From Bacteroidales bacterium UBA2714 (GTDB lineage Bacteria; Bacteroidota; Bacteroidia; Bacteroidales; P3), in contig DEKU01000052.1 in the NCBI GenBank assembly GCA_002354035.1, positions 47,487 to 111,486 on the forward strand: a stretch of 64,000 bases of DNA, given 5' to 3'. Position numbers and translations under genes: made by a program. Below, piece by piece: positions 8,882 to 18,284 of the stretch (position 1 is its first letter; each line of letters begins with the position of its first letter). The notes under the pieces are model-generated. The model did not search any database. It was not told the DNA's origin and saw only the letters and a list, made by a program, of their open reading frames with translations.

Positions 8882-10162
8882 ATGCAAAGAGATACTGCAA
8901 TTTTCGATCTCATTCAGAAAGAAAGAGAACGTCAGACCAAAGGCATCGAGCTCATTGCCTCCGAGAACTTTGTGAGCGATCAGGTCATGGAAGCCATGGG
9001 CTCCGTGATGACCAACAAATACGCCGAAGGCTATCCCGGCAAGCGTTACTATGGCGGCTGCCAGATTGTCGACCAGAGCGAGACCATCGCCATCGAGCGC
9101 GCCAAGCAGCTCTACGGTGCCTGCTGGGCCAACGTGCAGCCCCACAGCGGCGCACAGGCCAACATGGCCGTGTTCCTGGCCTGCCTCAACGCTGGCGACA
9201 CTTTTATGGGCATGGACCTCAACCATGGCGGCCACCTCAGCCACGGTAGCCCCGTCAACTTCTCGGGCATCATGTATAAGGTGGTTGGCTACCAGGTGAA
9301 GGAAGAGACCGGTACGGTGGACTATGAGGACATGGAGAAGAAAGCCCTCGAGTTCCGTCCCAAGCTCATCATTGGTGGTGGCTCGGCCTACAGCCGCGAT
9401 TGGGATTGGGAGCGCATGCGCGCTATCGCCGACAAGATCGGTGCCATCCTCATGGGCGACATCAGCCATCCCTCTGGCCTCATCGCCAAAGGTTACTTGA
9501 ACAATGCCGTGAAGTATTGCCATATCATCACCACCACCACCCATAAGACCCTCCGCGGACCCCGTGGCGGCATGATTCTGATGGGTCAGGACTTCGACAA
9601 TCCTTGGGGCAAGAAGACCCCGAAGGGTGAGATCAAGAAGATGAGCGCCCTGCTGGACAGCGCCGTGTTCCCCGGCACACAGGGTGGCCCGCTGGAGCAT
9701 GTGATCGCTGCCAAGGCTGTTGCCCTCGGCGAGGCTCTCACCGACAGCTACGACCAGTATATCCAGCAGGTGATGAAGAACGCCAAGGTGATGTGCGAAG
9801 CTTTTGTCAACAAGGGCTACAAGGTCATCAGCGGCGGCACCGACAACCACCTCATGCTCATCGACCTCCGCACCAAGTTCCCCGAACTGACCGGTAAGGA
9901 AGCCGAGAACGCCCTGGTGGCAGCCGACATCACGGTGAACAAGAACATGGTTCCTTTCGACAGCCGCAGCGCCTTCAAGACCAGTGGTCTGCGCGTCGGA
10001 ACACCCGCTATCACCACCCGTGGCCTGAAAGAAGGCGACATGCAGGTGATTGTTGACATGATCGACACCGTGCTCTGCAATCCCACCGACGAGGCCGTCC
10101 GTGCCCGCATCACCGGTCAGGTGAATGAGATGATGCAGAACCGTCCCCTTTTCGCTTGGTAA
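8882..10162 (+). CDS. glyA: Serine hydroxymethyltransferase
   Basis: 426 residues, the usual length. It interconverts serine and tetrahydrofolate with glycine and 5,10-methylene-THF in the cytoplasm, supplying one-carbon units. The N-terminal '[20 protein letters not shown]' and '[16 protein letters not shown]' are signature segments. The PLP lysine is K222 in '[14 protein letters not shown]', with '[10 protein letters not shown]' just before it carrying the cofactor-binding Asp/His. It is a single-gene unit with its own promoter and a strong terminator. Confidence 0.98.
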   Translation: MQRDTAIFDLIQKERERQTKGIELIASENFVSDQVMEAMGSVMTNKYAEGYPGKRYYGGCQIVDQSETIAIERAKQLYGACWANVQPHSGAQANMAVFLACLNAGDTFMGMDLNHGGHLSHGSPVNFSGIMYKVVGYQVKEETGTVDYEDMEKKALEFRPKLIIGGGSAYSRDWDWERMRAIADKIGAILMGDISHPSGLIAKGYLNNAVKYCHIITTTTHKTLRGPRGGMILMGQDFDNPWGKKTPKGEIKKMSALLDSAVFPGTQGGPLEHVIAAKAVALGEALTDSYDQYIQQVMKNAKVMCEAFVNKGYKVISGGTDNHLMLIDLRTKFPELTGKEAENALVAADITVNKNMVPFDSRSAFKTSGLRVGTPAITTRGLKEGDMQVIVDMIDTVLCNPTDEAVRARITGQVNEMMQNRPLFAW

Positions 10163-10183
10163 GAAACCGAGTGATTATGGTCA

Positions 10184-10240
10184 AGGAGTTAAGTATTGGG
10201 GAGCCACTGCGCTCTGCAATACTTAGCTCCTTTGCTTTTT
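10184..10240 (+). terminator. glyA terminator
   Basis: AGGAGTTAAGTATTG (10184-10198) pairs with CAATACTTAGCTCCT (10217-10231) with one mismatch, followed by TTGCTTTTT. Confidence 0.8.
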
Positions 10241-10282
10241 AGCTTTTACATATTGTCGCAGACATTATCCCCCCAAGAACCT

Positions 10283-10444
10283 ATGACTAAAGAGTATGAA
10301 GAGCGCAAGAACGAGAAGCCGTTTGGCGTGTGGGCACGAGTGCTGGTTGTGGTGGTCAAGTTGTGCCTGTTTGTAGTGGCCATGCTGTTCCTGCTTATGG
10401 TGGCCCTGCCCAAAGGTCTCTGGCTGGATGTGTTCGAGCCGTAG
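10283..10444 (+). CDS. Small single-pass membrane protein, hypothetical
   Basis: 53 residues starting MTKEYEERKNEKPFGVWARV. A charged cytoplasmic N-terminus precedes one hydrophobic helix (about 18-47, VLVVVVKLCLFVVAMLFLLMVAL). The frame is longer upstream but that part overlaps the glyA terminator, so the internal ATG at 10283 is preferred. Similar tiny membrane proteins are common in Bacteroidales and of unknown role. No partner can be named; it could be a chance ORF. Confidence 0.5.
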   Translation: MTKEYEERKNEKPFGVWARVLVVVVKLCLFVVAMLFLLMVALPKGLWLDVFEP

Positions 10445-10554
10445 TCGGCAAGGCCTTCAAAGCTGCTTTTATGGCTTTTACGGGGTTCATCTCCTCCTAC
10501 TGATTGACACTCTCGTTATGCAAAGCAAAAACTTCTTAAAAATAGCAAAAATAT

Positions 10555-10585
10555 TTTGCCATCTCAAAAAAAAGTCGTATCTTTG
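10555..10585 (+). promoter_or_regulatory. Promoter of the Fic gene
   Basis: TTTG (10555-10558), 19-base spacer, TATCTTTG (10578-10585), 24 bases before the TTG start codon. Confidence 0.7.
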
Positions 10586-10609
10586 CATTGAAAATCAAAC
10601 AATAAGTAA

Positions 10610-11716
10610 TTGGACTTCGAGAAATATATAACCCAGGGCGAACCCAGCAGCAAGGAGCGTGCCGAGGCGTGGCAGGTGGCTATAGGGCTGCAGGCAGTTG
10701 ACGGATTGAAGCCGTCGCGCTACCTGATTGAGACCGCACAAGAGCATATCGAGGAGAAAATCAGCATCGACGAGGTAGAGAGCCGCATAGCGGCTTATTA
10801 CCAAACCGAACAAGGCCGCCAAGAGGAGGCCGGGACGGACGAGGCCGACGGGGTGTCGGCACGCATAGCCCGCCTACTGGCTGAGGACGCCTTCACTTTC
10901 TCCCCGGCCATGTTGTCGTCTATCCACCGCCGCCTGTTCGAAGGTATTCTGCTCCGTGCTGGCCGTTACCGGCAGACTAATATTAAGAAGAAAGAATGGG
11001 TGCTCGACGGTGCGTCGGTGCTTTACAGTTCGTGCGACATGATTTCTCAGACACTGGATTATGACTTCGAGCAAGAACGTTTGTTCAGTTATAAGGGCAT
11101 TGATCTTCCCCGTGTGGTGAGGCGGATTTGCAATTTCGTTTCGGGCATCTGGCAGATTCATCCTTTCGCCGAAGGCAATACCCGCACTACGGCTGTCTTC
11201 ACCATCAAATATTTGCGACAGCTCGGTTTCGAGGTCGATATTGAGCCGTTTAAACAGCATTCTTGGTATTTCCGCAATGCCTTGGTTCGTGCCAATTATC
11301 AGAATCTTCCCCTCGGAGTTGACCGTACCACCGAGTATCTGGAGCTTTTTTTCCGTAATCTCTTGATGGGTGAGAAGAATGATTTGAGAAACCGCTACCT
11401 CCATATCCGCTGGAAGGAGATGACTTCCGGTGTCACGGAAAGAGATTTGGAATATTGTTCGGGCTATTATAGTGTGGATGGTTTACAGGAAAGGAGCGTG
11501 GGTACACAGAAGGGTTTACAGATGAAGGGCGACAGTGCACAGATGATTGTTGCGTTGATGAAATCAGATGCCCATATCACTACTACTACCATTGCCGAAC
11601 GACTGGGTATCAGCCGTCGAGCGGTTGCCAAACATGTTGCCAAGCTGAAGGAGAAAGGCGTCATTGTCAGGGTGGGTCCAGATAAAGGTGGACACTGGGA
11701 GGTGCCGGGGGATTGA
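10610..11716 (+). CDS. Fic domain protein with C-terminal winged helix
   Basis: 368 residues. The start is TTG at 10610: a stop codon lies immediately upstream in frame and the promoter is 24 bases away. The N-terminal domain 'MDFEKYITQGEPSSKERAEA' is the conserved opening of a Bacteroidales Fic subfamily. The Fic motif is 'HPFAEGNTRTTAVF' (from H184), a variant of HxFx[D/E]GNGRxxR in which GNGR is GNTR and the final Arg is lost. The last 65 residues are a winged-helix domain ('ITTTTIAERLGISRRAVAKH'), likely DNA-binding. Fic enzymes usually transfer AMP to proteins; with this motif activity may be altered. It may autoregulate. Confidence 0.85.
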   Translation: MDFEKYITQGEPSSKERAEAWQVAIGLQAVDGLKPSRYLIETAQEHIEEKISIDEVESRIAAYYQTEQGRQEEAGTDEADGVSARIARLLAEDAFTFSPAMLSSIHRRLFEGILLRAGRYRQTNIKKKEWVLDGASVLYSSCDMISQTLDYDFEQERLFSYKGIDLPRVVRRICNFVSGIWQIHPFAEGNTRTTAVFTIKYLRQLGFEVDIEPFKQHSWYFRNALVRANYQNLPLGVDRTTEYLELFFRNLLMGEKNDLRNRYLHIRWKEMTSGVTERDLEYCSGYYSVDGLQERSVGTQKGLQMKGDSAQMIVALMKSDAHITTTTIAERLGISRRAVAKHVAKLKEKGVIVRVGPDKGGHWEVPGD

Positions 11717-11858
11717 CTGGCCATGTGAATCGGAACCAGTTGTTTGTGCAAAACAGCGGTCTGATTGTCTGTGGTGACAATTACAATCAACAGGGCGGAA
11801 AGAGATAAGCGATATGTAATAAAATGGGAGGACTTGCGTTATAAAGAAAAATAAACTT

Positions 11859-12878
11859 ATGAATATACTTGTTACCGGCGGGGCCGGATATATCGGCTCC
11901 CACACATTGATAGAACTCTATAAAGCTGGACATACGGCTGTGGTGGTCGACAACCTTTCCAACTCCAACCCCGAGTCTTTGCGCCGTGTGGCCGAGTTGG
12001 CGGGCATAGAGCAGGTACCTTTCTACAAAGTCGACATCCGCGACCGCGAGGCTCTGGAGAAGGTCTTTTCCCAACATAAGCTGGATGCATGCATCCATTT
12101 TGCGGGTCTCAAAGCCGTGGGCGAGAGCGTGGAGAAACCTTGGGAGTATTATGAGAACAATATTGGCGGCACGCTGGTGCTGGTTGATGTGATGCGTCAG
12201 CATGGATGCAAAAACATCATATTCTCGTCCAGTGCCACCGTCTATGGCGACCCAGCACAGATACCCATCACCGAGCAATGCCCCAAAGGGACCTGTACCA
12301 ATCCCTACGGCTGGACCAAGAGCATGCTTGAGCAAGTACTCACCGACATTCAGCATGCTGATCCGTCTTGGAACGTTGTCCTGCTGCGCTATTTCAATCC
12401 CGTCGGGGCACACCCCAGTGGGCGCATAGGTGAGTACCCCAACGGCATTCCCAACAATCTTATGCCCTACATCACCCAGGTGGCTGTGGGCAAAAGGCCG
12501 CAGTTGGGCGTGTTCGGCAACGACTACCCCACACCCGACGGCACTGGAGTGCGCGACTATATACATGTCTGCGACCTCGCCTCCGGCCACGTCAGTGCTC
12601 TCCAGGCCATCGATCGTTGCTGTGGTCTTGCCATCTACAATCTTGGCACCGGCCAGGGCTATAGTGTCCTCGACATGGTTCATGCTTTCGAACGGGTAAA
12701 CCACGTCCCCATACCTTACACCATCCAGCCTCGCCGTGCAGGCGACATAGCCACCTGCTACAGCAACCCCGCCAAAGCCGAAGCCGAGCTGGGGTGGAAA
12801 GCTCGCTACGGTATCGACGACATGGTGCGCGACAGCTGGAACTGGCAGCGCAACAACCCTGATGGTTACCCCTGCTGA
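11859..12878 (+). CDS. galE: UDP-glucose 4-epimerase
   Basis: 339 residues, standard length. It interconverts UDP-glucose and UDP-galactose using bound NAD. The Rossmann motif is 'VTGGAGYIGSH' (5-15), the catalytic Ser lies in 'FSSSATVYGD' (about 122-131) and the Y150xxxK154 pair in 'NPYGWTKSMLE'. The sugar-binding 'RYFNPVGAHPSGRIGE' and C-terminal 'RRAGDIATCY' also match GalE. It stands alone between a Fic gene and a BlaI operon, with a terminator downstream. It supplies galactose for envelope glycans or the Leloir pathway. Confidence 0.97.
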   Translation: MNILVTGGAGYIGSHTLIELYKAGHTAVVVDNLSNSNPESLRRVAELAGIEQVPFYKVDIRDREALEKVFSQHKLDACIHFAGLKAVGESVEKPWEYYENNIGGTLVLVDVMRQHGCKNIIFSSSATVYGDPAQIPITEQCPKGTCTNPYGWTKSMLEQVLTDIQHADPSWNVVLLRYFNPVGAHPSGRIGEYPNGIPNNLMPYITQVAVGKRPQLGVFGNDYPTPDGTGVRDYIHVCDLASGHVSALQAIDRCCGLAIYNLGTGQGYSVLDMVHAFERVNHVPIPYTIQPRRAGDIATCYSNPAKAEAELGWKARYGIDDMVRDSWNWQRNNPDGYPC

Positions 12879-12910
12879 GCACCCTCTTTCTTTCGACATT
12901 GTTTTTCTTT

Positions 12911-12950
12911 ATGGCCTACGATTATAAAATCGCGTAGGCCATTATATTTA
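12911..12950 (+). terminator. galE terminator
   Basis: ATGGCCTACG (12911-12920) pairs perfectly with CGTAGGCCAT (12933-12942), followed by an AT-rich tail (TATATTTATATTC). Confidence 0.7.
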
Positions 12951-13040
12951 TATTCAGTACCTTGCTACTGGTATTCTGTCTTGGATTAAAAAAATAATCA
13001 CACCTACACAATAAATGCTCTTAAGCTGCGTTTTGATGAC

Positions 13041-13056
13041 GATTAAATATTTAATC
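13041..13056. promoter_or_regulatory. Candidate BlaI operator
   Basis: GATTAAATATTTAATC is a perfect 16-base palindrome 31 bases before the BlaI-family start codon, with a related half site (AAATCATC) just downstream. BlaI/MecI repressors bind short dyads in their own promoters, so this is the likely autoregulatory site. Its sequence differs from the classic TACA/TGTA BlaI dyad. Confidence 0.5.
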
Positions 13057-13086
13057 ATAGGTTCAATTTTTAAATCATCACAATCT

Positions 13087-13512
13087 ATGACACGCGCAAA
13101 AGAAACAACATTAACGCTCACCAAGGCCGAGGAGCAGGTGATGCAAGCCCTATGGAAGATAGGAGAGGGGTTTGCGGGAGAGGTGGCGGCTGCCGTCGAG
13201 GAGCCTAAACCAGCCTACCGCACCGTTCTGACGCAGATTCGCATCCTTGAGCAGAAAGGGTTTGTGGCACATCGGATGCTGGGTGGCAACAATCAGTATT
13301 ATCCACTTGTAGGCAAGAAAGACTATTCTGGCCGGATGCTGGGCTCACTCATCAAGAACTACTTCAATGCCTCTTACACCTCGCTCGTATCCTTCTTTGT
13401 AGAAGGAGGCAGTGTGAGCGAGGAGGAGCTGGAAGCCCTGGGCCGTATCATCGAGGCCAAGCGGCGCGACTGTGCCGCACGCCACAACAACGGAGAGGAG
13501 GTGCAATTATGA
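13087..13512 (+). CDS. BlaI/MecI/CopY-family repressor
   Basis: 141 residues from the ATG at 13087 (an upstream in-frame ATG at 13015 would include the palindromic operator). The N-terminal winged helix reads 'LTKAEEQVMQALWKIGEGF' and 'PAYRTVLTQIRILEQKGFVA', the BlaI signature; a C-terminal helical dimerisation region follows. In the known systems a membrane M56 protease inactivates this repressor on signal detection. The M56 gene overlaps it by four bases (ATGA), so the pair is translationally coupled. Its likely targets are its own operon: M56 sensor, TonB-dependent barrel and thioredoxin-like lipoprotein. Confidence 0.92.
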   Translation: MTRAKETTLTLTKAEEQVMQALWKIGEGFAGEVAAAVEEPKPAYRTVLTQIRILEQKGFVAHRMLGGNNQYYPLVGKKDYSGRMLGSLIKNYFNASYTSLVSFFVEGGSVSEEELEALGRIIEAKRRDCAARHNNGEEVQL

Positions 13513-15203
13513 GGTATCTCATGCTTGCCACTGTCGGGACATTGCTCTTTCTCGGTGCCTACTGGCTGTTGATGAGGCGAGAGAAACGTTTCGGCATGGT
13601 ACGTTTCTATCTGTTGGGCACACTGTTGCTCTCATTTGTATTGCCATTGGTTCAGCTGCCGTTGCTTCCACCTCAGTATCAGGCCGACGATTTCAGTTCT
13701 CTGAGGCTGGTGGAGATGCGCACCGAAAACGGTCTCACCGCCATGAACTTTGAGACCGGCAAGAATGAAAATGCGCGGATAGGTCTGCGCAGCGATGGCC
13801 AAGGCCCAGCGATTATAACTGTTGACCGCGACATGGCTGCCCCCGCCGCAAGCCGTTGGGTGCAGATTTCGCATTGGCTGATGCTGGTATATGTGGTGGG
13901 CTGCGGGGCGATGGCAGCTATGTTTGGCGTAAGGCTCCTGAAGCTGCGCTCACGGTTGCGCGGTTTGCCCTACAGGTCGGAAGGCGGCTTGCACATCAGC
14001 GAGTTGGACAACGAGATTCCGGCCTTCTCCTTCGGGCGGCATATTGTGGTGGACACTCGAGGTTTTAGTCCTGTCGAGGTGCGGCAGCTCATCGCTCACG
14101 AGGCGGTGCATGCGCGCCGGTGGCACACGGCCGATTTGTTGCTGTGTGAGGTGGCAAAGGTGGCGCTGTGGTTCAACCCTGCTGTGTGGCTCTACCAGCG
14201 AGAGCTGAAAAGGGTGCACGAGTTCGAGGTCGACAACCTAATGCTGGCATCCGACAGCGGAGCCGACTATGCCGAACTTCTCTATCATCAGGTGAGTGGG
14301 CATCCCTTTAGTCCCATTGGCAACACCTTCGACTACGGCCTTGTGCAAAGCCGTATGAACATGATAATCCGAAAACCTACACGCAGGGGATGGCTCAAGC
14401 CCTTGGTAGTGCTGCCTTTGATGGCCGCCATGCTGGTGGCAGGCTGCAAGTCGGACGGGACTTTGGAGGGCTACTATGCCGTGGACGGCATCACGCTGAT
14501 GTCCGACAACCCCGTCGAGCAGGCACTGGAGTGCAAAGAGTTTCTCGGCTTGGAAAACCGTCTGTTCCGTTTCCATAGTGACGGCAGGCTGACAGTGTAC
14601 GACAAGGAGCATGGCACCGAAGATCTGAACGGCACCTATAAGATTGACAACGACGGCCTGCACCTCTTCGACAGCACCGGCAACCCCTGGCTCAATATGG
14701 GGATAGAGACCGTCAGCTGCGGAGCCGACAGCATTGTGGTCCGCTTAGTCGACCCCGACCGTATAGGGGGACTGGGCAAGATGTTGGCCGCGCTGCCCAA
14801 GTATCGCTACCGTGTCGACACTGTGCAGGTGTCGACATCCATCAGGACCAAGGAGGGTGAGATACTTGAGCTGAACCCGGTGGAAACGGTCGATACCGTC
14901 TATCCAGGCATTGTCGTGCCCTGTCCGATTGACAACCAGAACAATTGGAACCGTGGCAACCGTTTGTTGACTTCGGCCACGGGCGGTGTAGTGGAGGTGT
15001 ACTATGCCCGTTACGCCACCGAGCAAGGCGACACGGTGAGCGATACGGGCACCCGGTGGGAGTTCCATGACAAAGCCATCGCCCCCGATGCACGCCAGCG
15101 CTACGACACCACAAGCGGGCTCAATCCTTTGATGCCGGACGACCGTTTCATCCTGCAATTGACCCTCAAGCCTTCCGCACCCAATTCCGAAACGGAGAAA
15201 TAA
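13509..15203 (+). CDS. M56 (BlaR1-like) membrane metalloprotease sensor
   Basis: 564 residues. Hydrophobic segments lie near 5-22, 35-52, 120-140 and 297-313. The zinc protease motif is H197-E-A-V-H201 ('LIAHEAVHARRWHTADL') with a downstream Glu in 'RELKRVHEFEVDNLML'. Instead of a penicillin-binding sensor domain, the region after the last membrane segment (about 315-564) is a soluble domain beginning 'GCKSDGTLEGYYAVDGI', which looks like a lipocalin-type or repeat-containing periplasmic domain that I do not recognise. It probably detects an envelope signal and relieves BlaI repression. Confidence 0.88.
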   Translation: MRYLMLATVGTLLFLGAYWLLMRREKRFGMVRFYLLGTLLLSFVLPLVQLPLLPPQYQADDFSSLRLVEMRTENGLTAMNFETGKNENARIGLRSDGQGPAIITVDRDMAAPAASRWVQISHWLMLVYVVGCGAMAAMFGVRLLKLRSRLRGLPYRSEGGLHISELDNEIPAFSFGRHIVVDTRGFSPVEVRQLIAHEAVHARRWHTADLLLCEVAKVALWFNPAVWLYQRELKRVHEFEVDNLMLASDSGADYAELLYHQVSGHPFSPIGNTFDYGLVQSRMNMIIRKPTRRGWLKPLVVLPLMAAMLVAGCKSDGTLEGYYAVDGITLMSDNPVEQALECKEFLGLENRLFRFHSDGRLTVYDKEHGTEDLNGTYKIDNDGLHLFDSTGNPWLNMGIETVSCGADSIVVRLVDPDRIGGLGKMLAALPKYRYRVDTVQVSTSIRTKEGEILELNPVETVDTVYPGIVVPCPIDNQNNWNRGNRLLTSATGGVVEVYYARYATEQGDTVSDTGTRWEFHDKAIAPDARQRYDTTSGLNPLMPDDRFILQLTLKPSAPNSETEK

Positions 15204-15242
15204 ATACAACCGATAGAACAGTAACCTTTTAGCATTATAAAG

Positions 15243-17447
15243 ATGAAAAAGCAACTATTGTTGCTGCTGTCTCTGATGACGGCAGCAGGCGCGAGCTACG
15301 CCCAAAATACCGACACCACCGCCACCGTGCAGACCGACTCCATCTACCTCTCGCCCAGTGTCAAGGCACTGGAAGAGGTGAAGATTACGGCGGAGAGGCC
15401 CCTATATGCCGTCGACGGCGAGAAGCAGGTCTACAACACCGAGGACGACCCCAGCGTGCAGACCGGCACCGCCAGCGACGCCCTCCAGAACGCCCCGGGT
15501 GTGGAGGTCGACGCAGAAGGCAACATTACCCTGCGTGGCTCGCAGGGAGTGGACGTGTGGATCAACGACCGCCCCTCCAACCTCAGTGGCGAGAGCCTGC
15601 GGCAATACATCAAAACCCTTCCGGCCAACAGTATTGCCCGTATCGAAGTAATCACCAACCCCTCGGCGCGCTACGGTGGCGGAGGCCCGGTGGTGAATAT
15701 CGTCACCACCAAAAAGGTGATGCGCAACGAGTTTCTCAGTCTCGGCCTCACCGGCAACCACCGCCCGCAGGTGTCCCCATGGGCCTCGTATGTCTATGGT
15801 GGCAAGAAATTCTCAATCAACGTCTATGCCGAGTACGACTACAGCCATACCTGGGAAGACCGTCAGGGCCACAGCGTCCTCCTCACGCCGCAGGGCGACA
15901 CCTCGGCCGTCAGAGACCACACTTCGCACTACGACTACAGGCGGCATGGTGGCTACCTCTATATCGGCGGCCACTACGACATCGACACCCAGCGCACCCT
16001 CAGCTTCTGGGCCGGAGCCTACCCGTCGATTATCAACAGCGACATCACCACCGACGTGCAGTGGCACGAGCGCATCTATTCCCCCGGCAACTATAGCTAC
16101 CGCGAAACGGTGAAAGGCAACATACCCCAAGGCGGCTACTATGGCGGCCTCCATTTCAACCATAGCCTTGACACCCTCGGGCAGCGCCTGTGGCTGAGGG
16201 TCTACGGCTCTGGCTTTGCCTATCGGGCACCCTCCACCAGCGACCGTCGCCACACAGCCCAACCCCAGTTGGACTATGTGGTTAAGGATGAAACCGTCAG
16301 CAGCGACTGGGGGCGCACCATGGCTCAAGCTGGCTACACCCTGCCTTTTGCGCAGCATTGGGAACTGGAGGTCGGCGCGTCGGGCCAGTACGGACTGCCC
16401 AACAGCTATGCCTACACGCGCGATAGCCTCCCCTCCGGCCATCGCGACACCCTGCGCAGCTACACCCGCACCACCGAGAGTTGGTCCTATGACGCCTACG
16501 CTACTTTGACGCGCCGCATAGGCAACCTGACCGCCAAGGCCGGCATGCGGCTGGGCCGCACCCACAGCGGCGTGGCCTACCACGGCTATACCGACCTCAC
16601 CACCCTCTGCGACTGGTGGGAACCCGTCCCATCCCTCCATCTCTCTTACCACACCCCCTCCTTCCACAACTTCACCTTCAGCTACACCTACCGCACCTCC
16701 ACGCCCAGTGCGTCGCAGCTCAGCCCCTTCATCTTCTTCAGCCAAAACAGCTACAGCACCGGCAACCCCGACCTCCGGCCCAGCGGCACCCACAACATGG
16801 AAGGCGGCTGGAGCAAGTACTTTGAAAATCTGGGCACAGCCGAGCTGAACCTCTACTACCGCGTCCGCACCGACGGGATCGGCACCCTCACCGATGTGGC
16901 CTACCATCCCGTCTTCGGGCGCGAAGTGCCCTACACCCACGACCTCAACATCGGCAGCAGCCGCATGGCCGGGGCCGACCTCAACCTCACCTACCGCCCC
17001 ACGGCACTGTTCAACCTGAGGCTCTCCGCCTCGCTGATGCACGACGCTTACCACTTCCAGTTCCGTCCGGGCGAGTGGGCGGACGACCGTCTGTGGTCCG
17101 GCAGTGTGCGTCTCAACGTATGGGGCAAGCTCTGGGATGTGCTGCAAGTTTTTGGCAACGTGCGCTACACCACGCGGCAACTCTCGCTCATGTCCCGCAC
17201 AGCCCCCTGCTTCACAGCCGACCTCGGCCTTAGTGCCGATCTGCTCGAACGGCGTCTCTCGCTCTATCTGAATGTGAAAGATGTCTTCGCCAGCAACATC
17301 TCCTCCACTTCGGCCACCAACCCCTACCTGGCGATGGACAACTCCACCCACTACAGCTCGCGCTACATCTCGTTCGGCCTCACCGTCCGCCTTGGCAAAC
17401 TCGAACTCGAAAACCAAGCTCGCACCGGCGACAGTCAAAATCAATAA
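15243..17447 (+). CDS. TonB-dependent outer-membrane beta-barrel protein
   Basis: 734 residues. A signal peptide (1-20, ending 'AAGASYAQ') precedes a plug domain with 'VYNTEDDPSVQTGTASDALQ', 'GVEVDAEGNITLRGSQGVDV' and 'ARIEVITNPSARYGGGGPVV' (about 60-160). The remainder is barrel, rich in aromatic/polar alternation, ending in 'SRYISFGLTVRLGKLELENQ'. It lacks the N-terminal carboxypeptidase-like domain of SusC proteins and resembles the outer-membrane-barrel-3 group found with M56/BlaI operons. It lies 39 bases after the M56 gene, so its expression is probably induced through that sensor. The transported ligand is unknown. Confidence 0.88.
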   Translation: MKKQLLLLLSLMTAAGASYAQNTDTTATVQTDSIYLSPSVKALEEVKITAERPLYAVDGEKQVYNTEDDPSVQTGTASDALQNAPGVEVDAEGNITLRGSQGVDVWINDRPSNLSGESLRQYIKTLPANSIARIEVITNPSARYGGGGPVVNIVTTKKVMRNEFLSLGLTGNHRPQVSPWASYVYGGKKFSINVYAEYDYSHTWEDRQGHSVLLTPQGDTSAVRDHTSHYDYRRHGGYLYIGGHYDIDTQRTLSFWAGAYPSIINSDITTDVQWHERIYSPGNYSYRETVKGNIPQGGYYGGLHFNHSLDTLGQRLWLRVYGSGFAYRAPSTSDRRHTAQPQLDYVVKDETVSSDWGRTMAQAGYTLPFAQHWELEVGASGQYGLPNSYAYTRDSLPSGHRDTLRSYTRTTESWSYDAYATLTRRIGNLTAKAGMRLGRTHSGVAYHGYTDLTTLCDWWEPVPSLHLSYHTPSFHNFTFSYTYRTSTPSASQLSPFIFFSQNSYSTGNPDLRPSGTHNMEGGWSKYFENLGTAELNLYYRVRTDGIGTLTDVAYHPVFGREVPYTHDLNIGSSRMAGADLNLTYRPTALFNLRLSASLMHDAYHFQFRPGEWADDRLWSGSVRLNVWGKLWDVLQVFGNVRYTTRQLSLMSRTAPCFTADLGLSADLLERRLSLYLNVKDVFASNISSTSATNPYLAMDNSTHYSSRYISFGLTVRLGKLELENQARTGDSQNQ

Positions 17448-17458
17448 CCCCCTAAGCC

Positions 17459-18136
17459 ATGACAAAAATAATCAAAACCTGCTTGCTATGTGCTCTTTTG
17501 GTGGCACTCTGTGCGGGCTGCGGTGGCCATAGTGACGGCCATGCCGACAACCCTGCCCAACTCCCTTTCGCACAAGCTAAGGCCGTCGTGCCCTCCCTCC
17601 TCACCACCGACCAGCTGGTCCGACTCATCACAGCCGATACAGTACACAACAAAGTGGTCTTCTTCTTCGATGCATGCTGTCCCCCCTGCCGCCATGCCCT
17701 GCGGCACGAACTTGCCGCCATGTATGCCAGCCGCGACACCGCCCAGTGGCGCTTCTACCTCGTGGCGGGATTCAACTGGCTCCACCGCCGTGTGCCCGAT
17801 GCCGAAGGCAATCTGGTCGAGGACACTCTCGCCACCTTCCGCCATTTTGCAGCCCAATACAAACGGCTGCTGCCCAGCCTTGGTTACGACACCGCCGACC
17901 TCTACCTCCACTACGACCCCGCATGGGAACATACCCAGCGCGGGGTCTTCACCCCACTGGCCCAACGCCTGTTCATCATCCCCAAAGATGCCGACCTGCC
18001 TTTTCGTCTTGTCCACGAAGGGATGCCGCAGCTTTTCAAAACCGACAGACACAATGTGCTTTACACCGACACCCTCTGTGCCGACAGCCTGGGGCAAGAC
18101 TGCTATCTTGCTCCCGACCCCGACTTCGCGCTATAG
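17459..18136 (+). CDS. Thioredoxin-like lipoprotein
   Basis: 225 residues. A lipoprotein signal ends in 'ALCAGC' (Cys about 21). The soluble part has a thioredoxin-like strand and redox site 'KVVFFFDACCPPCRHALRHE', i.e. a CPPC motif preceded by an extra Cys, then a cis-Pro-type region around 'RLFIIPKDADLPFR'. It starts 11 bases after the barrel gene and closes the BlaI-M56-TonB operon. It may reduce or assemble cysteine-containing envelope proteins, possibly as part of the response sensed by the M56 protein. No specific family is recognised. Confidence 0.78.
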   Translation: MTKIIKTCLLCALLVALCAGCGGHSDGHADNPAQLPFAQAKAVVPSLLTTDQLVRLITADTVHNKVVFFFDACCPPCRHALRHELAAMYASRDTAQWRFYLVAGFNWLHRRVPDAEGNLVEDTLATFRHFAAQYKRLLPSLGYDTADLYLHYDPAWEHTQRGVFTPLAQRLFIIPKDADLPFRLVHEGMPQLFKTDRHNVLYTDTLCADSLGQDCYLAPDPDFAL

Positions 18137-18195
18137 TTTAGGATATATAAAATGTTAAATTTTTAATGTTTTATCCTCTAATGCGAAAAAAAGTG

Positions 18196-18203
18196 TATTT
18201 TTG
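18196..18203 (+). promoter_or_regulatory. -7 box of the T9SS thioredoxin/PKD gene
   Basis: TATTTTTG, with a leader of about 75 bases before the ATG at 18285. Confidence 0.5.
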
Positions 18204-18284
18204 CAGGGTCAAATAAAACATTTTATTAACTTGATTAAAGCCGATGTGTCTGATGGCCAATAACAAGACTGAATATTTATAATT

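Noticed and set aside
10428..10631. A 67-residue plus-strand ORF between the small membrane protein and the Fic gene.
   Set aside because: It runs through the Fic promoter and into the Fic gene; no sequence features support it.
12911..12942. A recombination or att site downstream of galE.
   Set aside because: The perfect inverted repeat with an AT-rich tail is a plain terminator, and no integrase is nearby.
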